A DNA stretch of 64,000 nucleotides, from contig CAWGIW010000008.1 in NCBI GenBank assembly GCA_963822825.1, positions 186,001-250,000 of the forward strand, written 5' to 3'. The translations under genes were made by a program, and so were the position numbers. Below are positions 26,780-35,274 of this stretch, in pieces. This DNA is from JAWWPY01 sp963822825. GTDB taxonomy: Bacteria > Actinomycetota > Actinomycetes > Streptosporangiales > Streptosporangiaceae. The first letter of the stretch is position 1. Each line of letters begins with the position of its first letter. The notes beneath the pieces are model-generated. The model saw only the letters and a program-made list of their open reading frames with translations. It made no database searches and was not told where the DNA came from.

Positions 26780-27960
26780 ATGGAGCGACGGCCCGGCACG
26801 CCGAGGCTACTGCGCGAGCTGAACGACCGCGCGGCACTTGAGCTACTGCTGACCGGCGGCCCGATGACGAGGGCACAGGTCGGCGAGCAAACTGGGCTGT
26901 CCAAGGTGACCGCCTCGCAGCTGCTGGCCCGGCTGGAGGAGCGCGGTCTGGTCGAGGCCGTCGGGGAGCAGGCGGGCGGTCCGGGCCCGAACGCGGCGCT
27001 GTACGCGGTGGTGCCCTCGACCGCCTACGTGGCCGGCCTGCACGTCGAGCACGACGAGGTCAGCGCGGGCGTGGCCGACGTGACCGGCCGGGTGGTGACC
27101 GAGGTCAGCGTGGACCCGAACGGTACGGGGAACCCGGTCGAGCTGGTCCACGGGGCGGTCGCGGCCGCGTGCGTCTCCGCCGGGGTTGAGCTGTCCAGTC
27201 TCCGTGCGCTGGTGATCGGGACCCCCGGAGTGCTCGACCCGCATACCGGCGATCCGCGGCTGGCCTTCAACCTGCCCGCGTGGCACGAGGGTGTCCTCGA
27301 GGCCCTCCGCAGCGACCTGCGCAGGCCGGTCACCATTGAGAACGACGTCAACCTGGCGGCGATGGCGGAACGGGCGGTGGGCGTGGCGCAGGGCGTAGAC
27401 GACTTCGTGCTCATGTGGATCGGCGTCGGGCTCGGCCTGGCCACGGTGATCGGCGGCCGCCTGCATCGCGGCGTCAGCGGGGCGGCGGGGGAGATCGGCT
27501 ACCTCCCGGTGCCCGGGGTTCCGCTGCCCAAGGACGTCAGCCGTCCGGACACCGGGGCATTCCAGTCCCTGGTGGGCGCGCAGGCGGTCGGGCCGCTCGC
27601 CGCGGAATACGGCTTCGCCGGGACGGCGGCGGCGGCGGTGCGCTCGGCGGTGGCCGCGGCCGGCCGGGTGACGAGCGCGGGCAAGCATTCCTGAAGGAAC
27701 TGGCCGGCCGGGTGGCGACCGGGGTGGCGGCGGTCTGCGTGGTGCTCGATCCGGGGCTCGTCGTGCTCGGCGGCGAGGTGGGCCTGGCCGGCGGCGCCGC
27801 CATGGCCGGGCTGGTCGCCGCCGAGGTGAGCCGGATCTGCCCGGCCCGCCCGCAGATCGTGTCCACCGGCGTCACCGGCGGCCCGGTGCTCCGTGGTGCG
27901 ATCCTCGCGGCGGTCGATCAGGCCCGCCGCGAGTTGCTCGCCTCGGTGGCTGGTCCTTAG
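26780..27960 (+). CDS. ROK family transcriptional repressor, frameshifted
   Basis: Starting at ATG 26780 with GGGGGCGG upstream, the first frame has a winged helix (GGPMTRAQVGEQTGLSKVTASQLLARLEERGLVE) and the ROK domain with ENDVNLAAMAE and the SGAAGEIGYLPV motif. It fails after 27680, where a stop follows GKHS. The second frame continues as GQAFLKELAGRVATGVAAVC to the stop at 27960. One added G in the GGG at 27678-27680 gives a 393-residue protein. The zinc-binding cysteine cluster of classical ROK proteins is not seen after the glycine-rich motif; the segment PGVPLPKDVSRPDTGAF stands in its place. The protein likely represses the divergent sugar operon. Confidence 0.85.
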
Positions 27961-28037
27961 GGCGTGACACGCCTGGCTGGCCGCCAGGCCCCACGGCTGG
28001 CGAACCGGTGTTGCTCGCCTCGGTGGCTGGTCCTTAG
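27933..28037 (+). repeat. 77-bp tandem duplication at the ROK 3' end, split by the IS
   Basis: The 28-bp end of the ROK gene (27933-27960) is repeated at 28010-28037. The 49-bp segment 27961-28009 is repeated, with three mismatches, at 29754-29802 on the far side of the IS. The simplest reading is a 77-bp tandem duplication whose second copy was later interrupted by the IS. Each 49-bp segment contains the stem-loop GCCTGGC-TGGCC-GCCAGGC. Confidence 0.8.
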
Positions 28038-29748
28038 CCTCGATCCACCGCGTGAATTCTGACTCTTGGGCTGCGTGCTTTCCAGCTGACGGTGATCTCG
28101 GTGGTGTTGCCGGGCGCGGGTTTCCCGCCGCTGGCTTGTTCTGCGGCTTGTCCAGGTCCTCGTGCCGGGCTGGGATGGGGTGGCCGTCAGGGGCCGTGTG
28201 AAGTGCGGGTGACCGGGTCTGGGCTGGTCAGGCCGTCTGTGCGGGTGGGCCGCAGGTGGCTTCGAAGAGGTTCATCCATTCCTGGTCGCGGTGCCAGCCT
28301 TCTGGCAGGTGGATGGTGATGTGGCCGCGGCCGTGGCGGGCGGTCCGGGCGGCGATGTTGATGAGGTCGCGGCGCAGGGTGGCGGCTCTGGCCTTGGCGC
28401 AGGTGAGGCTGGCCAGGGACCCGGCGGCGCGCAGCAGGTTGTGCGCGATGGCGGCGCAGGCCAGCCAGGCCGCGTTCGCGGGAAACGAGCCGGAGGGCAG
28501 ATGGGCCAGGGGCCCGTCGGTCAGGTCGGCGAACACCTGCTCGGCCTGGGCGTGGTCACGGTGCTGTTCCTCCGCCTGGACCAGCTCGAATGGCGAGTCG
28601 GTGAACACGGCGTGGTAACGCCAGGCAGGGAACAGCTCGTCCTGGCCCGGGGCGGCTGTGCGGTTGAGGTCTTTGACCCGGCGGACGATCAGCCGGGCGG
28701 TGATGGCCTGGTCTTTCTTCGAGGCGAACGCCGTGTATTCCACCTCGGCGACCTCGGCGTCGGAGATCCAGCAGCGCAGCTGGTCATCCCAGATCGCCCG
28801 GGGGTAGCGGATCGCTGTCCAGGCAGTTTCGGGGATGCGGCGATCGCCGCCTTGACCGAGGGGTTCATCGGTGCCGTGACGGAGAAGTAAGCCCCGGCCT
28901 GGCGCACGGCGCCGGTGAACGCCGCGGAGTAGAACGCCGAGTCCGTCCGCACGACCAGGGTCCCGGTGCACCCGGTGGCGCGGGCAGTGCTGACCGAGAC
29001 CGCGGCGAAGCTGGCGGCACCGCGGGAGGACGCGGCGCTGCCGCCGCGCAGCCGGGTGGCGGCGATCACCGGCGCGGCCAGCGGCGTGCTGATCACGGCT
29101 GCCAGCGCATTCAGGCCACGGACCAGCAGGCTCTTGCCCTGGATTTTCGTATGGCCGAACGCCGCGCCCTGCTTCTTATGCCCGTAGACGCGTTTTTGCA
29201 TGGAGTCGATATCGATGAACGCCACACTGTCTTTGCCGGGCAGCAGCGGGGTGCGGCGGGCCAGGTCTGCCAGCAGCAGCCGGGCTGACCTTCTCCACCT
29301 GGAGCACATTCCCCCAGGTGAACGAGCGCAGGAACGAGCCCAGCGTGGACGGGGCGCGGATCCCGCCGAACAGCGTGGGCATCGCGCCGTGCCGCAGCAC
29401 GTCCATATCATCGATGCTGTCCGCACCAGCGATCATCCCGGCAGCCAGGCACGCCACCTTGAGATGCGCGTTCACCCCGCACGCACGGCCGATCGCGACA
29501 TGCGCTTCGATCAGGCCGCCCAGGCCGGCCCGCTGCGCCAGGGCCATCACCGGGACCAGGCCCGCCCGCGACACGAGATTCGGGTCATCAAACGTCGCGC
29601 ACGTCTTCGCCAGCCCGTGTAACAATCGCACCTGCGAGGTGTCCTCTCGCTCGGAACGTGGAAGCTTCAGTAACTCCCATCGTCCCAGTTCAGAGGGCAC
29701 CTTTCGCGTTGACGCGCCCAACACAGCCCTATTTACAGGTGGATGAGG
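28038..29748 (-). mobile_element. IS1380-type insertion sequence, 1711 bp, with 5-bp target duplication
   Basis: The ends are imperfect inverted repeats: CCTCGATCCACC at the left (28038-28049) and, read on the opposite strand, CCTCATCCACC at the right (29738-29748). Both ends are flanked by CTTAG (28033-28037 and 29749-29753), a clean target-site duplication. The length and the DDE transposase content fit the IS1380 family. The transposase is read on the minus strand and is broken twice, so this copy should not move on its own unless the breaks are sequencing errors. Confidence 0.85.
28228..29724 (-). pseudogene. IS1380-type transposase, two frame breaks
   Basis: Three frames together give a 498-residue DDE transposase. 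The first, from ATG 29724, has LLHGLAKTCATFDDPNLVSRAGL and ends sensibly at NVLQVEKVS. The second, joined by removing one C near 29291, has KDSVAFIDIDSMQKRVYGHKKQG and VRTDSAFYSAAFTGAVRQAGAYFSVT, the DDE-bearing regions. The third, joined by adding one base near 28840, begins IPETAWTAIRYPRAIWDD and ends at 28228 with the conserved HIPL-like C-terminus. The two changes are of opposite sign and 450 bp apart, so the catalytic core is out of frame with the N-terminus. Confidence 0.85.
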
Positions 29749-29832
29749 CTTAGGGCGTCAAACGCCTGGCTGGCCGCCAGGCCCCACGGCTGGCGATCCG
29801 GTGCGGTGGTTCGGTGCAGTAGCGTCGGCGGT

Positions 29833-31117
29833 GTGCCCGGCCAGCCCGAGAACCGGCCGGCCGCGGCGGGGATGGCCGGCGGCCGGTTCCCGCTTGGAGC
29901 CGCGGTCACGCTGGCCGACCTTGAGGGCGACCCGCATCGGGCGCTGGCCAGGCTCCGGGAGCATGAACCCGTGTCGTGGCTGCCGGCCCTCGGCGGCTGG
30001 CTGGTCACCCACCGCGACCTGGCTCTGCGCGTGCTGCGCGATGCGGCGGCGTTCACCGTAGACGATCCGCGGTTCTCGACCGCTCAGGTCGTCGGCCCCA
30101 GCATGCTCTCGCTCGATGGCGCGGAGCACGGCCGTCATCGCGGGCCGTTCACCCGCAGCTTCGGTCACGCGGAGGTGCGCACCCGGCTGGCCGCCTATGT
30201 CGAGGCGGAAACCGCCCGCCTGGTGACCGCGATGCGGCCTGCGGGCGCGGCCGACCTGCGTACCCGCCTGGCCGGGCCGCTCGCGGTAGCGGTCATCGGC
30301 GAAGCGCTCGGGCTGGGCGACGCCGACCCCACGGTGATCCTCGCGTGGTACGGCGCCATGGTCGATGCCGTATCCGCACTGGCCCGGGGGGCCGCGCCCG
30401 GCGGGGCGGGAGACGAGGCGTTCAAGCAGCTGAGCTCCGGCCTGGTGGCCACGCTCGGCACCGGGGACCGGGCGTCGTTGCTGGCCGAGGCCGCGGCGAG
30501 CGATGGCGGCGGCCTCGAAACTAGCGAGATCGTCTCGAACGCGGCCGTGCTGATGTTCGGCGGGATCGAGACCACCGAGGGGATGATCACCAACGCGATC
30601 CTGCACCTGCTCAGCCATCCCAGTCAGCTCAGGCTCGTCCTCGACGATCCCGGCCTGGTGCGCAGCGCGGTCGAGGAGTCACTTCGGCTCGAACCCGCCG
30701 CCGCGGTCGTTCAACCGGTACGCGGTCCGCGATGTGCGGATCGCGGACGCGGCCATCAGGACGGGGGACCTGGTTACCGTGTCGATCGCCGCTGCCGGAC
30801 GTGACCCTGCGGTCTTTCCCGACCCGGACACGTTCGACGTCCGCCGCGAGAACGCCCAGCTTCACCTGGCGTTCGCGCACGGCCCGCACTTCTGCCTCGG
30901 GGTGCACCTAGCCCGGCTGGAGGCGGAGGCTGCGGTACGCACCGTGCTGGAATCGCTACCTGGCCTGCGGCTGGATCCAGACCGCCCGAGCGCGCCCCGC
31001 GGCCTGGTGTTCCGCAAGCCCCCTTCGCTCCCCGTGCTCTGGGACACCGCGATTCGGGACGCTGCGATTCGGGACGCTGCGATTCGGGACGCTGCGATTC
31101 GGGACACCGCGGTTTGA
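29833..31117 (+). CDS. Cytochrome P450, frameshifted between ExxR and heme motifs
   Basis: About 427 residues if one extra base near 30709-30713 is removed. The first frame (GTG 29833 assumed; 29872 ATG possible) has the I-helix VLMFGGIETTEGMI and the K-helix ESLRLEP. The second has RYAVRDVRIADAAIRTGDLV and the heme loop FAHGPHFCLG with the Cys thiolate. This is a soluble bacterial-type P450. At the C-terminus, after FRKPPSLPVLW, four 15-bp repeats add the tail AIRDA repeated. No ferredoxin or reductase gene is adjacent. The gene begins directly after the IS and the split duplication. The substrate is unknown. Confidence 0.85.
31051..31110 (+). repeat. Four 15-bp in-frame repeats at the P450 C-terminus
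   Basis: Units at 31051, 31066, 31081 and 31096 encode AIRDA (the last AIRDT). They extend the protein beyond the end expected from the family. Confidence 0.92.
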
Positions 31118-31257
31118 ACCGGACGAGTGCCGCGGCGTAGTCATCCAGCGGGAGCCGGTCTCGCCGGGCTGAGGCGCTGATCGACCGCCGTGGCTCGCGG
31201 AAGTAGCCGGACGGCCAGGATGGCATTGCGGCCCGGTACCAAGCTGAGGCATGAGAC

Positions 31258-32623
31258 ATGACCGATCCTGTCCCACCGCAACCGCTCAACGCGCAGACGC
31301 TGGCCTACTGGAGCGGCCGCCTGCCGGTGCCCGCTACGACCGTGACCTCGTCACTCCGGGTGTCGTCCACTTCGGCGTCGGCGGTTTCCACCGTGCGCAC
31401 CAGGCGATGTACCTCGACCGCCTCATGAACGATCACGCGGCGATGGACTGGGGCATCTGCGGGGTCGGGGTGATGGCGGAAGACCGGAAGATGCAGCAGG
31501 CGCTGGACGCACAGGACGGTCTGTACACGCTGGTTCTCAAGCACAGCGACGGGACGTACGAGCCACGGGTGATCGGATCCATCGTGGAGTACCTGTTCGC
31601 GCCCGACGACCCGGAGGCGGTCATCGAGAAGATGGCGGCGGAGTCAACCCGGATCGTCTCGCTGACGATCACCGAGGGCGGGTACAACATCAGCGACGTT
31701 ACCGGCGAGTTCGATGTGGCCAATCTGGACGTGATCCACGATCTGGAACCCGGCGCGGTCCCGCGGACCACGTTTGGCCTGATTAGCGAGGCGCTACGGC
31801 GCCGCCGGCAGCGTGGCCTGGTGCCTTTCACGGTCATGTCCTGCGACAACCTGCAGGGCAGACCACCGACGCCGACCGGGCCGAGGTCCGGGAGCGGTTC
31901 GGGATCGAAGACCGATGGCCGGTCGTCTGCGAGCCTTACACGCAGTGGGTGCTCGAGGACACCTTCACGGCCGGGCGGCCACCGTACGAACAGGTCGGGG
32001 TGCAGCTCGTCGACCAGGTGGAGCCCTACGAGCTGATGAAACTGCGGCTGCTCAACGGCAGCCACCAGGCCCTGTGCTACTTCGCCTACCTGTCCGGCTA
32101 CCGGCTGGCGCACGAGGCCGCTCAGGACCCCCTGTTCCAGGACTTCCTCCTCGGGTACATGGACGAGGAGGCCACACCGACCCTGCCCCCCGTGCCGGGG
32201 GTGGACCTAGATGAGTACAAGCACACGCTCATCGAGCGCTTCTCGAACCCGCAGGTCCGAGACACCATCGCCCGGCTGTGCGCGCAGAGCTCAGACCGGA
32301 TCCCCAAGTGGCTGCTGCCGGTGGTCCGTCAGCAGCTCGCGACCGGTGGCGAGATCAGGCGCTGCGCTGCCGTGGTGGCGAGCTGGGCACGCTACGCGGA
32401 AGGCGTCGACGAGCAGGGCGAGCCGATCGAGGTGGTCGACCGGCTCGCCGACAGCCTCACCCGGCTCGCCCGGCGCCAGCGCGAGGACCCCGACGCGTTC
32501 ATCGCTAACCGTGACCTTTTTGGGGCCCTGGCCGACAATGAACGTTTCGTCACCACCTACCGGTCCGCGCTGGCCTCGCTGCATGCGCGCGGAGCACGAG
32601 CGACGCTGGAATCGCTGGTCTGA
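31258..32623 (+). pseudogene. Mannitol dehydrogenase family gene with frameshift and internal deletion
   Basis: The intact enzyme is a long-chain polyol dehydrogenase of about 490 residues (mannitol to fructose, or a uronate reductase). Translation from ATG 31258 gives MTDPVPPQPLNAQTL and shifts frame at about 31332, where one base is missing before YDRDLVTPGVVHFGVGGFHRAHQ. The NAD-binding part is then intact to TVMSCDNLQG (31859). Next the sequence jumps straight to TTDADRAEVRERFGIEDRWP in another frame: about 40 residues are gone, including the segment that normally ends in the PNSMVDRITP motif. The catalytic lysine region KLRLLNGSHQ survives. Two lesions, one a deletion, make a true pseudogene likely. 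Confidence 0.82.
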
Positions 32624-32730
32624 CGATTACACCTGACCCAGACCGAATGGCAGACTCACGTACGATCCGGGCGTGGCTGAAGCGGAGACGCCAGGCCCGC
32701 TCTGGTTTGGGACGCAGGGGAGATAATGCC

Positions 32731-33726
32731 GTGATACTGGTCGCCGGCGAGGCGCTCATCGATCTGCTGCCGCTACCCGGCAGCCAGCACCATTTCGACG
32801 CGCGGCCGGGCGGCGCCCCTTGTAACGTCGCTGCCGGCCTGGCGCGGCTGGGCCGAAGAACCTGCTTCCTGGGCCGTATCGGTCCCGACGCATTCGGTCG
32901 CATGCTTCGGCAGCACCTGAAAGACGCTGGCGTCGACCTGTCGATGGTCGTCCCGGCCGATGAGGTAACGACGCTCGGCGTCGCCGCCCTCGACGGCAAC
33001 GGCAAGGCTGAATACAGCTTCTATGCCCAGGGAACCGCTGACTGGCAGTGGGCGGAGTCCGAGGTTCCCGACGTATTGCCCGCCGATGTCCGCGCCCTGT
33101 ATGTGGGCGGTCTCGCTCTGCGATTCCCGCCCGGCGTCCAGGTGCTGGAAGGGCTAATGCGGCGGGTTCGGCATCAGGGCAAAGCATTGATCTTCTTCGA
33201 TCCCAATGTGCGCAGCGGATTCGAGTTCGTGGCCGACGCTGAGCGCAGCCGGGTCGAACGGCAACTCAAACTCGCCCACGTCGTCAAAGCCAGCGAGGAT
33301 GATATTGCACTGCTTTACCCCGGCCGTCGATACTGCGAGATCGCCGCCGCATGGCAGCGCATGACGCCTGGGATTATCGTCGTGACGCTAGGAGCCGAAG
33401 GTGTCTATGCGCTCGCGCCCGGGGGTGCCGAGATAACAATCCCGGCGGTTCCCACCGATGTGGTGGATACCGTCGGCGCCGGGGACGCCTTTGCCTCTGC
33501 GCTGCTGGACGGGTTGGTCGGCAAAGTGCCGCATGACGCGGACCCGGCAGTTGGCCTCCAGCATATGGATACCGATGTCACCCGCGGCCTGCTCGAAAGG
33601 GCCAATGTGAGCGCGGCTTTTACGTGCGAGCGGGCGGGCGCCGAATCGGCCGATGCGCGTAGCCTCGACGATGCCCTCCAACGCGAACTTCGCCGGCGCG
33701 GACTGGCGTCGCCCACCCCGAACTGA
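32731..33726 (+). CDS. PfkB family sugar kinase (fructokinase-like)
   Basis: 331 residues from GTG 32731 (GGGGAG about 9 nt upstream); the frame is open back to an ATG at 32647, but that adds an unconserved basic tail. Motifs: the N-terminal GGAPCNVAAGLARLG (PfkB signature 1), the substrate lid near EYSFYAQGTADW, and the ATP and catalytic motif DTVGAGDAF (signature 2, Asp base). A C-terminal extension of about 35 residues is unusual. Placement right after the mannitol dehydrogenase relic fits a former mannitol to fructose to fructose-6-phosphate route; with the dehydrogenase broken, the kinase may serve free fructose or another ketose. Confidence 0.88.
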   Translation: MILVAGEALIDLLPLPGSQHHFDARPGGAPCNVAAGLARLGRRTCFLGRIGPDAFGRMLRQHLKDAGVDLSMVVPADEVTTLGVAALDGNGKAEYSFYAQGTADWQWAESEVPDVLPADVRALYVGGLALRFPPGVQVLEGLMRRVRHQGKALIFFDPNVRSGFEFVADAERSRVERQLKLAHVVKASEDDIALLYPGRRYCEIAAAWQRMTPGIIVVTLGAEGVYALAPGGAEITIPAVPTDVVDTVGAGDAFASALLDGLVGKVPHDADPAVGLQHMDTDVTRGLLERANVSAAFTCERAGAESADARSLDDALQRELRRRGLASPTPN

Positions 33727-33744
33727 GGCAACGGTGCCGAGCCC

Positions 33745-33915
33745 GACCGGCCCCGTTGAGCGGCATGCGCCTGGGTGTGCTGATATCGGCAACAACGAAC
33801 AAATCAGGATCCAGGCAGCTGCCGGGCATGGTCCGGGCGGTGGTCATCACCATGGCACCGCCCTCGGTCAGCCGGGCCACGATGGCGGCGCCGGCGCCCT
33901 TGAGGACTGCGCCCA
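33745..33915 (-). pseudogene. Short-chain dehydrogenase remnant
   Basis: On the minus strand the residues KGAGAAIVARLTEGGAMVMTTAR, followed by the strand DPDLFVVADIST, match the Rossmann region of SDR oxidoreductases. The start codon, the TGxxxGxG beginning and everything after the third beta strand are missing. It directly follows, and partly fuses with, the SnoaL-like gene, with which such SDR genes often form an operon. It is a decayed fragment. Confidence 0.6.
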
Positions 33916-34272
33916 CGAGGGTGTCGGTTCGTTGCGGATGATGATCAGCGCCGCGATGCGGTCGCCGCGGACCGTGAAGTAGTGGGTGAGGACGAGCGGA
34001 TCCGGGAGTCCGGCCTTGTCGTACTCACCGTCCATGACAGCCGCCACGATGACGTCTCCGTGGTGCTCGGAGGTGGCGATGGGGTCCATCGTCACCTTGT
34101 CGCCGATGACCTCGCGGTCGAGCCAGGCTCGGATCGCGCCCCGGCCCCAGAACTCGCGGCGCGCGTCGTTGACAAAGGCGTCATCAGCGAACCACTCGAT
34201 CAGTGCGTCGCCGTCGAAGGCGTTGCTCGCGGCGATGTAACCCTGGACCGGTGCCGGGCGTGTGCTGTTCAT
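33868..34272 (-). CDS. SnoaL-like (NTF2 superfamily) protein
   Basis: 134 residues with the NTF2/ketosteroid-isomerase fold pattern: YIAASNAFDGDALIEWFADDAFVNDARREFWGRGAIRAWLDREV, then TSEHHGDVIVAAVMDGEYD and HYFTVRGDRIAALIIIRNEP. The last 20 residues (SWAQSSRAPAPPSWPG) are not family-like and come from reading into the SDR remnant, so the natural C-terminus has been altered. It is divergent from the MerR gene and has a MerR-type operator in its own promoter, so it is probably a MerR target. No substrate can be named. Confidence 0.75.
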   Translation of the reverse strand: MNSTRPAPVQGYIAASNAFDGDALIEWFADDAFVNDARREFWGRGAIRAWLDREVIGDKVTMDPIATSEHHGDVIVAAVMDGEYDKAGLPDPLVLTHYFTVRGDRIAALIIIRNEPTPSWAQSSRAPAPPSWPG

Positions 34273-34308
34273 TGGCCGTCCTCCTCGGTTGGTGGTGTGA
34301 CCACCGTC

Positions 34309-34331
34309 GAGGCTCCCCTGGGGGGAGAGTC
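34309..34331 (-). promoter_or_regulatory. MerR-type operator for the SnoaL-like gene
   Basis: Read on the minus strand, TTGACTCTCCCC is followed by the mirror half GGGGAGCCTC, an imperfect dyad separated by CCA. It is the same element as the one in front of the MerR gene, in reverse orientation. It spans the expected -35 to -10 spacer, as in MerR-regulated promoters. Confidence 0.65.
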
Positions 34332-34373
34332 AAGGCGTCGCCGTGACCGGCCAGGAAGCTTCCCACCAGGATT

Positions 34374-34396
34374 GACTCTCCCCGCGGGGGAGGGTC
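34374..34396 (+). promoter_or_regulatory. MerR-type operator and promoter for the merR-like gene
   Basis: The dyad GACTCTCCCC-GCG-GGGGAGGGTC has one mismatch between its arms. TTGACT at 34372-34377 would be the -35, with a long spacer of about 19 bp to CACAGT, typical of MerR-controlled promoters that need DNA distortion. The ATG follows at 34409, so the leader is very short. Confidence 0.65.
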
Positions 34397-34408
34397 CACA
34401 GTGGAGTC

Positions 34409-35227
34409 ATGCGGACGGCCCTGAGCATCGGTGACTTCGCCCGGATCACGCACCTGAGCGTGAAGACCCTGCGTCGTTACCACGAAGCGGAGCTGCTCGA
34501 ACCCGCCGAGGTCGACCCGTTTACCGGCTACCGCTACTACAACACGGCGCAGGTGCCAACCGCCCAGGTGATCCGCCGGTTCCGCGATCTCGGCATGCCC
34601 GTGCGCGAGATCGGCGAGGTGCTGGCCACCGCTGACCCGGAGGCCAGGAGCGCCCTGATCGCCGGGCACCTCGAGCGCCTGGAGAGCCAGCTCGACCAGA
34701 CCCGGGCGGCGGTGACCTCGCTGCGCCGCCTGCTCCAGCCCACCAAGCCACCCATGGAGATCGAGCTCCGGGCGGCGGAGCGGCTGACGACCGCCGCGAT
34801 CCGCGCGACCGTCACCCGCAGCGAGGTTCTCGCCTGGTACAGCGCAGCCATGGCCGAACTCGGCCAGACGCTCGAGGCCCGGCACATAACGCCAGCCGGG
34901 CCGTGCGGCGGCCTGTACGACAACGAGCTGTTCACCGACGAACGCGGCAACGCTGTCGTCTATATTCCGGCCGCCGACCCGCCCAGCAGCAGGCGTGTCC
35001 GGCCCTTCGTCGTGCCGCCCGCCGAGCTAGCGGTTACGGTGCATCACGGCGCGCACGACGACATCGACGTGTCCTACGGGCAGCTCGGCACCTACGTCAC
35101 CGAGCACGCGCTCGCCGTGGCTGGGCCGGTGCGCGAGACCTACCTCGTGGGACCGAGGGAAACCCGGGACACCGCCGCCTGGCGCACCGAGATCGGCTGG
35201 CCGGTCTTCCGCACCTCGGCCGCCTGA
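34409..35227 (+). CDS. MerR family regulator with GyrI-like effector domain
   Basis: 272 residues. The N-terminal 70 form the MerR winged helix (SIGDFARITHLSVKTLRRYHEAELLEPAEVDPFTGYRYY), then the dimerisation helix with HLERLESQLDQTRAAVTSLRRLL, then a 150-residue GyrI/BmrR-like ligand domain (PAGPCGGLYDNELFTDERGNAVVYIP). This arrangement matches BmrR/BltR-type sensors of hydrophobic or cationic compounds. No metal-binding cysteines. It is divergent from the SnoaL-like gene, with identical-type operators facing both ways, so it probably controls itself and that gene. Confidence 0.9.
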   Translation: MRTALSIGDFARITHLSVKTLRRYHEAELLEPAEVDPFTGYRYYNTAQVPTAQVIRRFRDLGMPVREIGEVLATADPEARSALIAGHLERLESQLDQTRAAVTSLRRLLQPTKPPMEIELRAAERLTTAAIRATVTRSEVLAWYSAAMAELGQTLEARHITPAGPCGGLYDNELFTDERGNAVVYIPAADPPSSRRVRPFVVPPAELAVTVHHGAHDDIDVSYGQLGTYVTEHALAVAGPVRETYLVGPRETRDTAAWRTEIGWPVFRTSAA

Positions 35228-35274
35228 CGGCCCCGGGCGCAATCCTCGCAGCCCGCGCCGCGGCCTGGCCCGCG

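Noticed and set aside
27499..27684. Small minus-strand gene inside the ROK gene
   Set aside because: Overlaps the conserved ROK domain; no start signal or family match.
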